Shown here piece after piece: positions 33,526-43,513 of a DNA stretch of 64,000 bases. The notes beneath the pieces are model-generated. The model saw only the letters and a list, made by a program, of their open reading frames with translations. It was not told the origin of the DNA and ran no database searches. The stretch is from Planctomycetes bacterium UBA1146 (GTDB taxonomy: Bacteria > Planctomycetota > UBA8108 > UBA1146): contig DCAA01000006.1 in the NCBI GenBank assembly GCA_002311345.1, positions 1 through 64,000 on the forward strand, read 5' to 3'. Every line of letters starts with the position of its first letter. The stretch's first letter is position 1. The position numbers and the translations under genes were made by a program.

Positions 33526-35667
33526 ATGAGATGGACCTTTTTACTGTTACTGAGTTTTTTCGTCGTGGGTTTTCCTGCGCTGGCGTTTTCGCCATCCTGG
33601 TCGAGCGCAACATATTGTCTTGTTGCCGGCGAGAGGGTCATCGTTGTTCTCAAGGATGGGAGCGAGGTGATCGGAGAAGTGGTCGAAGAGAACGCACAGA
33701 GGATTTCGGTGAGCAGCGTATTTGGAGTTACCTCCATCGAGATGGATCGAGTTGAGTCCATCATCCGGGGTGAAGAAGTAGATCGCAGAGAGTTCGATCA
33801 GCGGCAGAAGCGAGCGCTTCGACGTGGTTCAGCGGCCGGATGGTACTCCCTGGGTGTGTGGGCGCAGGAGAGAGGGCTCGCGGACAAGGCACGAAGTTCC
33901 TTTGAGAGTGCTCTCGATATCGATCCTGAACATGAACCCTCGAAGATCGCACTCGGTTGGGGCAAGGTCGAAGGAGAATGGAAGAATCCTGAAGAAATCG
34001 CCGCCCTCCTCGATAAGGGATGGCGTCGTGATGGTGCAAACCTGCTGCCGCCGCGGGCGGGAACTCCTGTTGGACCGAAGAAGCCCGAGCCGAAAAAGCC
34101 AGAGGCCACTTCGCCGAAGCCCGATTCGACCAGGCCTGGAAGAATCTCGACGCCGGAATCAGTACTCGGGAAACTCTCTCCCAAGGAGCAAAAGCGACGC
34201 GAGACAGAACTGGAGAGAAGACGTCAGGAACGGCTGAAGTTCGAGCAGGGGAAACGTCGTGAGTATGAGGGGGTCCCCTGGCCTCGTCGTAGTATTATCA
34301 AGTCAAGAAACTGGCAGATCGAGTGTAACAGCACCCCCGAGGTGGCCCGCACATACCAGTGGATCATGGAGGCGCTCTCTTCCACTCTTGGCAAGATCTT
34401 CAAGGCGCCGGATGTGCGCAGGCAGAAGCCGGTGGTGAAGATCTACCGCAATCATGACGAGTTCATGCTCAAGACTGGAATGGGCGGCGGCGTCGGTGGC
34501 TTCTATCAACCTGATTCGCAAAATGTGGTGGCCTACCACGGCACCTTCGGATTGACGGGAACCACCTACACGGTTCTGGCTCACGAAGGGACACACGCCT
34601 TTCAGGGCAAGAAACTCGCCCGTATGACGAATTACCCGAACTGGTTCATCGAAGGAATGGCGGTCTACTTCGGCGACGGTTCTAAACTGGACTACAAGAA
34701 GAAGAGAGTGGTCACTGGACTGATTCCCCGTGATCGCCTCTTCCACATCCAGGAGAAGATCGCTGAAGGTCGCCACACACAACTTTCCAAACTGGGAGGT
34801 CTGCCCCGGAATCGATTCAGCGGCACTCACTACGCCGATTCATGGGCGGTGATGCACTACCTGATCAATGGTCCAGAGAGCAAGAAGGGGCAACGATTCC
34901 TCGTCGATTACTGGAAACTGGGAGAGAAGCGTCGCGTTGGTCAACGGCAATTCAACAACCTTGCCGAGCGGTACTTCGGAGATGTCGATCAGATGGAAGC
35001 CGACTGGCAGAAATATGTCCTGTCCCTGAAGCCGGATCCTGCCGGTGAGATCGACGGCGATCATTTCGTCTCGATGGATTTCATGTTTTCCATCTCTCGC
35101 CCTGATGAGAAGTGGGAATATGTTCTCGACGAGATCCAGGATCGCGATCTCGTACTGATGCGTATTCCCGAGACCCGAAACGAGATCCGGGTTCGCATCC
35201 TCACTAAATCCGAGGATAGTCAGCGCCCCCAGGACTGGATCGATTCCGAGTTGCTTCCAGCTCTGCGCAAGAAGTACCGGGACGTCCGCTCCTTTTCCGG
35301 TGATCTCGGTGGGTTAGACGCTTATGTGTTCGAGTTCTACGACCGTCCTCCCGAGCCGGAGAAGAAGGAAGAAGAACAGGATGGGTCCGCCGACGGCGAG
35401 CAGGGTGCCGGCGCAGGAGACACGAAGAGTTTCTTGCAAAAACTGACCATGGCTGCTCAGCAGGAGCCTCCGGATCCAGATGACGGCGAGAAAGGCACGG
35501 CTGAAGAGGCGCCAAAACTGCTCAAGCATCGTTCTTATGTCCTCGTTGGTGTTTCCAATGCGTATGAACTCAGAGGATCATTCGAACAGACACAGTTCGA
35601 CGAACTGTTGGGGGACCTGGAGTGGGTCGCCTTTTCCTTCGAGAAGATTCAGAAAAATCGCTGGTGA
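33526..35667 (+). CDS. DUF1570-like secreted metallopeptidase, copy 2
   Basis: A 713-residue paralogue of the preceding gene. The ATG at 33526 opens a signal peptide (MRWTFLLLLSFFVVGFPALA); an upstream in-frame ATG lies inside the previous gene. The SH3-like barrel (GERVIVVLKDGSEVIGEVV), TPR-like block (GLADKARSSFESALDIDPEH) and zinc site LAHEGTHAFQG (His353, Glu354, His357) with WFIEGMAVYFGDG (Glu375) are all kept. It differs by a Lys/Pro-rich linker at about 180-245 and by an acidic low-complexity insert near 605-650. Both copies keep all zinc ligands, so both are probably active. The divergence suggests an old duplication with different partners or substrates. Confidence 0.85.
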   Translation: MRWTFLLLLSFFVVGFPALAFSPSWSSATYCLVAGERVIVVLKDGSEVIGEVVEENAQRISVSSVFGVTSIEMDRVESIIRGEEVDRREFDQRQKRALRRGSAAGWYSLGVWAQERGLADKARSSFESALDIDPEHEPSKIALGWGKVEGEWKNPEEIAALLDKGWRRDGANLLPPRAGTPVGPKKPEPKKPEATSPKPDSTRPGRISTPESVLGKLSPKEQKRRETELERRRQERLKFEQGKRREYEGVPWPRRSIIKSRNWQIECNSTPEVARTYQWIMEALSSTLGKIFKAPDVRRQKPVVKIYRNHDEFMLKTGMGGGVGGFYQPDSQNVVAYHGTFGLTGTTYTVLAHEGTHAFQGKKLARMTNYPNWFIEGMAVYFGDGSKLDYKKKRVVTGLIPRDRLFHIQEKIAEGRHTQLSKLGGLPRNRFSGTHYADSWAVMHYLINGPESKKGQRFLVDYWKLGEKRRVGQRQFNNLAERYFGDVDQMEADWQKYVLSLKPDPAGEIDGDHFVSMDFMFSISRPDEKWEYVLDEIQDRDLVLMRIPETRNEIRVRILTKSEDSQRPQDWIDSELLPALRKKYRDVRSFSGDLGGLDAYVFEFYDRPPEPEKKEEEQDGSADGEQGAGAGDTKSFLQKLTMAAQQEPPDPDDGEKGTAEEAPKLLKHRSYVLVGVSNAYELRGSFEQTQFDELLGDLEWVAFSFEKIQKNRW

Positions 35668-35694
35668 TCTTCTGAAGTTGGCTCGGATCGGGCC

Positions 35695-36336
35695 TTATTT
35701 GGCCGGAGAGAACCTCAGTTTTTTACCATCGTACTCCAGATGGCGTATTTCACCGATGATGGGAACCAGTTGCCCGAGCAGATCGGTGATGATTTCTTTC
35801 GAGTTCTCCTGGCTCAAATTCTCTCCCTTGTAGATAGAGCCCCACTGATAAAGATCGAGTTGTGCATCGGCAACACTTCCGGAGACGATCTTGATCGTCC
35901 CGACGATTTCCAGATTGGCGAAACGACCGCGTAACAGCCAGGGGACAGTCTCCAGATCTTCAGAAAATCCGAGGGTGAGCAATAGGTGCAACGGACCGTC
36001 TGGTTGAGGAATCAATCTCATTCCGCTTCCTGCTAGCAACTCGCCATCGGCGATCTTCGATTCGATAAGAGCAGCGATGAGTTGATTCCAGCGAGCAGGA
36101 GTCAACTCGAGTTCTCCACCGGAAGAGCGCCAGAGTTGCATCCAGGAACTCGGTTCTGTCGCTTCTTCAAGTGGTGGTAGAGTCAAAGGAGAAGTCGGCA
36201 AGCCACCGGAGATGACCATCCAGGTCGCGATCAAGGCTCCCAGTCCCAGGGCCAGGATCAGTAGCAGCAGGCAACCCCCGAGGCGGAAGAGCGGATTCCC
36301 TGTGGACGGGGAGTCGGTTGGGTCGATCGTGGTCAT
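35695..36336 (-). CDS. Single-pass membrane protein of unknown function
   Basis: A 213-residue protein convergent with the second DUF1570 gene. One strong membrane segment at about 19-42 (LGGCLLLLILALGLGALIATWMVI) follows a short Thr/Ser/Pro-rich cytoplasmic N-terminus, so the C-terminal 170 residues should lie outside the cytoplasm. That part has LTPARWNQLIAALIESKI and alternating beta-type strands (LRGRFANLEIVGTIKIVSG). I recognise no family. It is divergent from the glutamate dehydrogenase gene with a 243-base gap where I see no clear promoter. Confidence 0.7.
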   Translation of the reverse strand: MTTIDPTDSPSTGNPLFRLGGCLLLLILALGLGALIATWMVISGGLPTSPLTLPPLEEATEPSSWMQLWRSSGGELELTPARWNQLIAALIESKIADGELLAGSGMRLIPQPDGPLHLLLTLGFSEDLETVPWLLRGRFANLEIVGTIKIVSGSVADAQLDLYQWGSIYKGENLSQENSKEIITDLLGQLVPIIGEIRHLEYDGKKLRFSPAK

Positions 36337-36579
36337 TTCTTCCCTTATTACAGGGCTTCGACGTGACAGCCCATCCGCCCGAAAGTACCGTTCAATGGCC
36401 GAGGACGGACCATCAGGGTAGATGGGAGTGCTCGATGGAGCCAGGAATGAGGCCGATATTCGTCCAGATTTCCTTCCACGAAAGGCGTCGAACCGATAAA
36501 AGCGATCAGTAGTTTCTGTGACGAACCTGGTGTCGAGTCAGGTCACATCTGAGAGTTTCTCTTCCGGGTTGGATTTTTA

Positions 36580-39500
36580 ATGCAAGAGAGTGGAACCAGC
36601 AAGAGATGGAGCGGCCGACTTGTTGGCCTTCTGGATCCTTCAGATCCACGACTGACTGACGATCGCCTGGCACCGATCCTGCGTGATTTTCTGGAACAGT
36701 ACGACTCTGTTCTCGATGAACTCGATGACGAGGATGTTCTCCGGTCTCTGGCAGAAGATCTCCTGACAACCTTCAACCTGTTTCTGAAGCGGAAAAAAGA
36801 GGAGATTCTTGTCCACCTTTCCGCTGAAGAGACTCCCCAAGAAGAATCCAGTACCACCTTCATCGATGTAGTGTGCAAGGATCAACCATTCATCGTGGAT
36901 ACCCTCGAGATGATTCTCGATGAATTTCACCTGGAGGTGATCAGCAAGCATACCGCCAGTGCTCCTGTGATCCGCGATCGCGACGGCACCATACAGGCCA
37001 TCGATGGAACCGCGGCCAAGGCCAGGGACGAAATCATCTGTCATTTCGAGATCAGTGATATCTCGAAACAGGAAGTTCGAGAGCAACTGCTGGAACAGAT
37101 CCGAGAGAGGCTCTCGATGGCCGCAATCGCTGTCAAGGATTTCAAGCGAATGAAAGGGGTGCTGCGCGATTCGATCCGGTCGATCCGACGCTCGGCAGCA
37201 GGTGATCCCGAGGGGGATTACAATCAGACTCGCAATCTGCTCGAATGGTTGTTACAGGATCATTTCATACTGTTCGGTGTCAAGCGCTGGGCTTGCTCTG
37301 ACGAATCCCTCAGTTCTCTCGAGGAGGATATTTCCCTCGGGATTTCATGTCCCGATTCAGAGGATGACGAAGTCATCCGTCATGCGATCGAACGACTCGG
37401 CAGCGATAACCCGCCAATAGATCGACTGGTCTCCTTCAAGGGGATGGCCGAATCATTCATTCACCGTCAAGGAAAGATCGACCATATCGTTCTGAAAGAG
37501 CCGGGGGGTCTTTCCTCGACCCGGTTTGTGCACATCTGGGGTCTATTCACCTTCAAGGCGGTCCAGACCCCCGGAGATCAAATTCCTCACGTGCGTAACA
37601 AATTCGAGCGAGTCATTTCACAGCACTCCTTCCCGAGGGGCGGAATGCGTTACAAGGCCTACCAGAACTCCTTCAACTCGATACCGGTGGAGTTCCTGTT
37701 CCAGGCGCAATCCAGCGAAATCGATGCTGTCATCCAGGCGATTCACTTCGTCGAAAGATCGAAGGAGATTCGCGGGCATCTGGTCGTCGATGAAGAACGT
37801 CGCAAGGGGTTGTACTTCCTGATCACCCCACGAGACGGATATTCCGAGGAACAACGATCCAGGATCGAGGAGATTCTGTTCGAGTTGATGGGTGCAAGTT
37901 ATTCCGATTCCCGGGTCAAACTGGGAAAGCATGGCACCGTACTGCTCTCTTTCTTCTTCACTGCTACCGACAAGTTACACGAGGTCACCCCCGAGCAGAT
38001 CGAGGAGAAGGTACGACTGGTCGCCGGATCCTGGTCAGATCGCCTGCATCGGCAACTTCATCTCGACATCGGCTCAGCAGCAGAATCGCTGTTTCGCAGC
38101 TACCGTGATGCGTTTCCAAAGGGGTATCAGATCAGCCATTCCCCTGATGAGGGGGTACAGGATATCGAGAAACTGGAGCAGATTCGTCCCTCCGATGAGT
38201 TCGGGATGGCCTTCAGTGTTTTCCGAAACGAGATCGATCGTGACAGGAGTTCTGCGCGCTTGAGGATCTATCAGCGCAAGAACCTGTTTCTGTCGACGAC
38301 ATTGCCGATTCTGGGTAACTTCGGCCTCGAGATCGTCGATCAGAACGCTTTTCAGGTCTCTCCATCAACCGGAGAGAAACTGACCATCGATACCTTTCAG
38401 GTGCATGGTGTAACTACAGATGACCATCCCCTGGTGACACGATCCGCGCTGGTCGTCGATGCTCTGAAATCGATCTTCAATGGATCCAGTAGTAGTGATC
38501 TTCTCGATAGACTCGTTCTCGAGGTAGGAGTCGATCACCGCGATGTCGACTTGATCCGAAATCAACTCCACTTCCTCCACCAACTGGGAATCTCAACCAC
38601 CATCGCTTTTGCCTCGGGGACTCTGTGCCAACATGCTGGCATCACGAGGAAGTTACTGGAGTACTACCACATCCGATTCGACCCGGATCTGGACCTGGAG
38701 ATGTGTGAGAGAAAATCAGAATCGGCGGAAATCCACGGTGATATCCTTCGCGCTCTCAATGACGTTCGATCCAGTGCACAGGACATCTTTCTTCGTAGGG
38801 TTCTCGGGATCTTCGAATCGACACTCAGAACCACCCGATTTCATCACAATCAAGATCCGCTCCAGGCATACAAGTACGACTCCGTCGCCTTACCCGTGGG
38901 CGCTCACCCGAGACCATGGAGAGAGATCTTTGTTCATCACCCGGAGGTCGAGGGAGTCCATCTGCGTGGCGGACCTCTGGCCCGAGGAGGTCTGCGGTGG
39001 TCTGATCGGACGACCGACTACCGAACAGAGGTACACGGTCTGCAACGTACCCAGATGGTCAAGAATGTGCTCATCGTTCCGGTTGGAGCAAAGGGTGGAT
39101 TTATCCTGCGCAAACCGGCATCGGATCGAGGGGAGAGGAGAGAGCAGGCTGATCGACTCTACAGGGTCTTCGTCGAGGGACTGCTGAGACTGACCGATAA
39201 CGTGGTCGATCAGCAGGTGGTAGTTCCTGAACGTACAATTCGTTGGGACGGAGATGATCCTTACCTGGTCGTGGCCGCCGACAAGGGCACCGCTCACCTG
39301 TCCAATACCGCCAACGAGATTTCGAAGGAACATGGTTTCTGGCTCGGAGATGCGTTTGCCTCCGGTGGCAGCAATGGATACGACCACAAAAAACTCGCCA
39401 TCACGGCAAGGGGATCGTGGGAGCAGGCGAAACTTCACTTCCGGAAACTTGAAATCGAATTCGAAAAGGATCCCTATTCGGTCGTAGGTATCGGGGATAT

Positions 39501-41373
39501 GAGTGGCGATGTGTTCGGTAATGGCATGCTGCTGGCACGAAATGCCAAGTTGATCGCTGCTTTCAATCATCTGGATATCTTCATCGATCCCGATCCTGAC
39601 CTGGAATTGGCTGCAAAGGAACGGGAGCGGCTGTTCAAACTGAAGAGATCGAGTTGGCGAGATTATGATCCAGAGTTGATTTCCGCAGGAGGAGGGGTTT
39701 TCGACAGGAGTGAGAAAAAGATCAGCCCTTCTCCGGTTGCCAGAGTGCTGCTCGGTTTGCCCGGTAGTGGAGACTTCTCACCGGAAGAAGTGATCCGCTC
39801 CATCCTCGGTGCGGAAGTCGACATGATCTACAACGGAGGGATCGGTACTTTCATCCGATCTTCCCAGGAGAGTAATCGAGATGTCAACGACGCTTCGAAC
39901 TTTGCCTGCAGGATCGCAGCCGATGCTGTGCGTGCCCGCATGGTCATCGAGGGCGGAAATCTCGGAGTGACTCCCAAGGGCAGAGTTGAACTGGCCCGCG
40001 CCGGAACGCAGATCAATACCGACTTCATCGATAACTCGGGTGGGGTGGATTGTTCTGACCACGAGGTAAACCTGAAGACCCTACTGCATGATGTGGTTCG
40101 CTCGGGTGCGATCACCCTGGAAGAACGAAATCAGGTCCTCATCGATGTTCAAGCAGATGTTTGTGAACAGGTGCTCGACAACACGCGAGAACAGGGTCAT
40201 CTGCTCGGCCTCGATGAGGTTCGTTCCAATAGTGACCCCTTCTCCTTCGAGAGAACCATGATGATCCTCGAAGATCGGGGAGTCCTGGACCGGGAGGCGG
40301 AATCTCTGCCGAGTCACGAGGAACTTGCGACTAGACATGCAGCAGGAGGTGGGCTGACTCGACCGGAACTCGCCGTTGTCGGAGCACACGCGAAGATGGA
40401 TGTCTATCGTCGTCTTCTCAAGCAACCAGAGGGTCGAGTCGATGAGAACAGACTTCTCTTCGAATATTTTCCCGAGAAGATTCGAGAGCAATTTCCCGAA
40501 TCGATCGCGAAGCATCAATTACGTCGAGAGATCGCGATGACGGTGTTGACCAACAAGATCGTGGATCGTGGCGGTTCTTCATTCTGCCTCGATATGGAGA
40601 GAGAGACGGGAAGATCCATCGGTCATGTCGCGAGATCATATCTGATGGCCGATGATCTCATCGGTGCCGAGGAGATGAGAAAAGAAATCCTTGCACTCGA
40701 GAACATCTCTTCAGAAGTGGTCTACACTTCTCTGGTACGAATCGAGGAGGCTCTGCGCAGGACCGCTGCCTGGCTGCTGTCGACCAATGACGATGACCGT
40801 CTCGACCGCATCGAAGCCCTCATCGCCGAGGGAGTGAGGCCGCTGCAGGAGTACGAGGATTCGATTCCCGGTTGTCTCGCGGGCCCGGAACTGGAGCGTC
40901 ATGAAAATCACCTGCAGGAGGCGATGGCACTCGGGTTGTCCGAAACTTTCGCCCAGCGTATGACGAAGTTCGAGTATCTCACCGCCGGGGTGCGGATTCT
41001 GGACATCAGTCGTAGTTTCGAAATCCGTGTTCCTGATGTGGCCCGCCTCTACTATTACCTGGGCAATCGCAGTGGACTCCATCCGCTGGTGAGAAAGTGT
41101 GACGAAGCGGATTTCTCGGGCCGCTGGGATTCGCTCTCGATGCGGATTCTGCGCAATACCATCCTCGATGGTCTCTGGGCTCTGGTGGCCAAGATCTGCA
41201 GCAAGGCGCCAAAAGACCCCAAAGATGGCTGGATCGAGCAACTGGTCGAGGAGCTGCGCAGAAAGCCGAGTTTCAAGGCGATGGAATCGGACATTCGCCG
41301 CATCGGCTCGGAAGAACTCAGCATCGCATCGGTACAGGTTCTGAGTGTGCGTTTCCGCAGATTCGTTCAGTGA
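36580..41373 (+). CDS. NAD-specific glutamate dehydrogenase, large (about 180 kDa) type
   Basis: A 1597-residue protein matching the large NAD-GDH class, which oxidises glutamate to 2-oxoglutarate and ammonia and is mostly catabolic. The N-terminal half carries the regulatory regions of the family. The catalytic core lies at about 770-1150: RPWREIFVHHPEVEGVHLRG, LARGGLRWSDR with TDYRTEVHGL, then QMVKNVLIVPVGAKGGF. Further on come GIGDMSGDVFGNGMLLA, NGGIGTFIRSS and IEGGNLGVTPKGR. The C-terminal 450 residues are helical. It is complete and of usual size. The ATG is preceded by a poor ribosome site (CTTCCGGGTTGG), so the start or expression may be unusual. It stands alone between two leftward genes. 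Confidence 0.95.
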   Translation: MQESGTSKRWSGRLVGLLDPSDPRLTDDRLAPILRDFLEQYDSVLDELDDEDVLRSLAEDLLTTFNLFLKRKKEEILVHLSAEETPQEESSTTFIDVVCKDQPFIVDTLEMILDEFHLEVISKHTASAPVIRDRDGTIQAIDGTAAKARDEIICHFEISDISKQEVREQLLEQIRERLSMAAIAVKDFKRMKGVLRDSIRSIRRSAAGDPEGDYNQTRNLLEWLLQDHFILFGVKRWACSDESLSSLEEDISLGISCPDSEDDEVIRHAIERLGSDNPPIDRLVSFKGMAESFIHRQGKIDHIVLKEPGGLSSTRFVHIWGLFTFKAVQTPGDQIPHVRNKFERVISQHSFPRGGMRYKAYQNSFNSIPVEFLFQAQSSEIDAVIQAIHFVERSKEIRGHLVVDEERRKGLYFLITPRDGYSEEQRSRIEEILFELMGASYSDSRVKLGKHGTVLLSFFFTATDKLHEVTPEQIEEKVRLVAGSWSDRLHRQLHLDIGSAAESLFRSYRDAFPKGYQISHSPDEGVQDIEKLEQIRPSDEFGMAFSVFRNEIDRDRSSARLRIYQRKNLFLSTTLPILGNFGLEIVDQNAFQVSPSTGEKLTIDTFQVHGVTTDDHPLVTRSALVVDALKSIFNGSSSSDLLDRLVLEVGVDHRDVDLIRNQLHFLHQLGISTTIAFASGTLCQHAGITRKLLEYYHIRFDPDLDLEMCERKSESAEIHGDILRALNDVRSSAQDIFLRRVLGIFESTLRTTRFHHNQDPLQAYKYDSVALPVGAHPRPWREIFVHHPEVEGVHLRGGPLARGGLRWSDRTTDYRTEVHGLQRTQMVKNVLIVPVGAKGGFILRKPASDRGERREQADRLYRVFVEGLLRLTDNVVDQQVVVPERTIRWDGDDPYLVVAADKGTAHLSNTANEISKEHGFWLGDAFASGGSNGYDHKKLAITARGSWEQAKLHFRKLEIEFEKDPYSVVGIGDMSGDVFGNGMLLARNAKLIAAFNHLDIFIDPDPDLELAAKERERLFKLKRSSWRDYDPELISAGGGVFDRSEKKISPSPVARVLLGLPGSGDFSPEEVIRSILGAEVDMIYNGGIGTFIRSSQESNRDVNDASNFACRIAADAVRARMVIEGGNLGVTPKGRVELARAGTQINTDFIDNSGGVDCSDHEVNLKTLLHDVVRSGAITLEERNQVLIDVQADVCEQVLDNTREQGHLLGLDEVRSNSDPFSFERTMMILEDRGVLDREAESLPSHEELATRHAAGGGLTRPELAVVGAHAKMDVYRRLLKQPEGRVDENRLLFEYFPEKIREQFPESIAKHQLRREIAMTVLTNKIVDRGGSSFCLDMERETGRSIGHVARSYLMADDLIGAEEMRKEILALENISSEVVYTSLVRIEEALRRTAAWLLSTNDDDRLDRIEALIAEGVRPLQEYEDSIPGCLAGPELERHENHLQEAMALGLSETFAQRMTKFEYLTAGVRILDISRSFEIRVPDVARLYYYLGNRSGLHPLVRKCDEADFSGRWDSLSMRILRNTILDGLWALVAKICSKAPKDPKDGWIEQLVEELRRKPSFKAMESDIRRIGSEELSIASVQVLSVRFRRFVQ

Positions 41374-41385
41374 CCTCTGACCGCT

Positions 41386-42348
41386 TCACTGTTTCAGGAT
41401 GACGATCGACAACAGCCACAGCGCATAGAGCAGCAGCAAGAAGAAGCCGAGACCATTCTGGAGGCGTGGCGATTTCATGGGGACCAGTAGCAGGCAGATC
41501 GAAATCGTCATGATGACCATCACCACCAGATCCATCTGGATTTCACCGATTCGAATCTCGAGGGGGCTCACGATGGCGGCAGCCCCGACGATGGCGATGA
41601 AGTTGAACAGGTTTGATCCCAGCACGTTTCCGACGGCGATTTCTGAAGACCCCCTGCGGAACGCAGCAAGTGAGGCGAACAGTTCTGGAGCACCGGTGCC
41701 TGCTGCGACGATGGTGAGGCCGATGGTGCTCTCCTTTATGTCGAGCGATTTGGCGAGGGTGATGGCTCCATTGACGAGGAACTCACCTCCTATCCATAGT
41801 AGCAGGGTTCCCAGGATCAGAGACGTTGTCACTTTGAGGGAACTCTCTCCGGTGGTCATCTCATCGACCTCTCGGAGGACTGAGGATTGTTTGCGTCCGG
41901 TCCTGTAGATGAGCAGCAGCAGGATCAAGAAAACGATCTCCAGCACGATTCCTACGCTCCATGTCAGAGTTGATATTCCGTCGGATCTCTGATCGAGGTA
42001 GAGAGGGATCAGAAGTGCCAGTGTCGATAGGACCAGCAATTTTATTTCGAACGATCCGGCCTCGATCCGACTTTGCCGGTTCAAGATGAGTACCAATCCC
42101 AGCACCAGTCCGAGATTGAAAATGTTGGAACCGACGATGTTGCCGATGGCGAGCCCCGAACTCTGCTCGAACTGAGCGATCACGCAGACGACCAGTTCCG
42201 GAAGAGAAGTTCCGGCAGCGACCACCGTGATTCCTATGAAGAGGGGCGAGACCTTCATCCGTAGAGCAAGGTTTGCGGCCCCGGCGACCAGGAAATCCCC
42301 TCCCCAGGCCAGGATCGCAAGCCCTCCCAGCAGGCTCGCAACCGCCAT
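41386..42348 (-). CDS. CaCA-family sodium/calcium antiporter-like membrane protein (YrbG-like)
   Basis: A 320-residue membrane protein with the two inverted alpha-repeats of the CaCA superfamily: GITVVAAGTSLPELVVCV with GNIVGSNIFNLGLVLGL, and GLTIVAAGTGAPELFASL with GNVLGSNLFNFIAIVGA. About ten hydrophobic helices are visible, with a charged loop in the middle (RTGRKQSSVLREVDEMTTGE). The ATG at 42348 follows GGAG at 6 bases; a GTG 4 codons upstream is an alternative. It is the last gene of a leftward group with MlaE, MlaF and MlaD homologues, 22 bases after mlaD. E. coli yrbG has the same neighbours. The ion specificity cannot be read from sequence. Confidence 0.93.
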   Translation of the reverse strand: MAVASLLGGLAILAWGGDFLVAGAANLALRMKVSPLFIGITVVAAGTSLPELVVCVIAQFEQSSGLAIGNIVGSNIFNLGLVLGLVLILNRQSRIEAGSFEIKLLVLSTLALLIPLYLDQRSDGISTLTWSVGIVLEIVFLILLLLIYRTGRKQSSVLREVDEMTTGESSLKVTTSLILGTLLLWIGGEFLVNGAITLAKSLDIKESTIGLTIVAAGTGAPELFASLAAFRRGSSEIAVGNVLGSNLFNFIAIVGAAAIVSPLEIRIGEIQMDLVVMVIMTISICLLLVPMKSPRLQNGLGFFLLLLYALWLLSIVILKQ

Positions 42349-42370
42349 TAGATTCTCCACCGGTGCCTTT

Positions 42371-43513
42371 CTAGAAGGGGGCGAACAGGATGCTGAAGAA
42401 GGCTGTGACCGGTTCCTGTTCGCGAAGATCCTCGGTGGAGTCGCGCAGCAGGGTCAGGGTTTCTCGGGCATCCTGATACAACTGCTTGTCGGTGATGAGG
42501 CTGTACAAGGTACCAGGACCGGTTTCGATGGACGAACTGATACTGGCGATGGATGAGACGGCATTATCCAGCTTCGTGGCGAGTTCCTTGTCGTGGAGAA
42601 TGCGACTGAGTGATCCGGTGCCGGATTCTGTCAGTTGTTCGGAGGCGGCTCTCCAATTGGCCACGGTATCTCTCCAGGTCTCTTTGAAGGTCGCATCGTT
42701 GAGAATCATGCCGGCGAGACCATCGGTACCGGTCAGTTTCTCCGTGATCTTGTCGATCCTGTCGACAGCAGTCTCCACTTTTTCACGAGCAACTTGGTCC
42801 TTGAACAGCCAGCCTATCGTGCCCTTTCCGTCGTTGAACTCCTTCATCGCCAGATCGATTCGGCCCAGTACCGACTTGAACTGTTTGTGCTGATCCGAAT
42901 CTTCCAGGAACAATGATCCCAGGATTCCATTTCCCTTGGAGAGATTGGTGGTGAGCATTTCCATATTTCTGACCGTGGTCAGGAAATTTTCCTTTGCCTC
43001 TGGGTCCTTCAGGAGACCGCCGAAGATGCCCTCTCCGGAGTCGAGTGCGGTCAGCAAACTATCGAGTGAAGCCAGGCCGTGCTCGATCCGCTCTCGATTT
43101 TCCCCCAGGATCTTGCCCACCATGCCCAGTATGTCTCCTTCGGATTTCCCCCTCAGATTATCGATGGGGACCAGATCCCCTGTCCCCGGATCGTAGTGGA
43201 GGTAGGAACCACCCAGGGCACTTGCGGGCTTGACCAGGAAGGTGTGATCTTCTCGTGGACTGAGATCGCTGCTCAATTTGATACGCACGAGGGCGCGTCC
43301 ACGATCCTGTTGCAGTTCGATCTTGTCGACGGCACCTGCCCTGAGGCCCCGGACCCGTACCGGATCACCGGGTCCCAGTCCTCCCACGTTCTCGAATCCG
43401 ATCTCGAGTATCAGATCGGATCCGGTCGGGAACTGTCGCAAGTAAAAGGTGAGTGCCCCGACCAGCGCCAGTGAGGCCAGAAAAATGACTCCGACGATGA
43501 AATCTCTTGTCAT
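42371..43513 (-). CDS. mlaD: MCE/MlaD domain lipid-transport protein
   Basis: A 380-residue protein. A single N-terminal membrane helix (about 5-25, IVGVIFLASLALVGALTFYL) is followed by an MCE domain (about 35-115: DLILEIGFENVGGLGPGDPV, then RVRGLRAGAVDKIEL). The remaining 260 residues are mainly helical with repeated Gly-Thr/Glu-Gly turns (GSLFLEDSDQHKQFKSVLGR, GTIGWLFKDQVAREKVETAV), like the long helical needle of PqiB or YebT-type and mycobacterial Mce proteins. It is thus longer than E. coli MlaD. Its ATG overlaps the mlaF stop. It should be the periplasmic substrate-binding part of a phospholipid transporter. Confidence 0.92.
   Translation of the reverse strand: MTRDFIVGVIFLASLALVGALTFYLRQFPTGSDLILEIGFENVGGLGPGDPVRVRGLRAGAVDKIELQQDRGRALVRIKLSSDLSPREDHTFLVKPASALGGSYLHYDPGTGDLVPIDNLRGKSEGDILGMVGKILGENRERIEHGLASLDSLLTALDSGEGIFGGLLKDPEAKENFLTTVRNMEMLTTNLSKGNGILGSLFLEDSDQHKQFKSVLGRIDLAMKEFNDGKGTIGWLFKDQVAREKVETAVDRIDKITEKLTGTDGLAGMILNDATFKETWRDTVANWRAASEQLTESGTGSLSRILHDKELATKLDNAVSSIASISSSIETGPGTLYSLITDKQLYQDARETLTLLRDSTEDLREQEPVTAFFSILFAPF

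Noticed and set aside
32580..33764. Minus-strand frame of 394 codons opposite the two metallopeptidase genes
   Set aside because: Lies opposite the zinc-site-containing genes and spans their junction; composition is that of a reverse-strand shadow.
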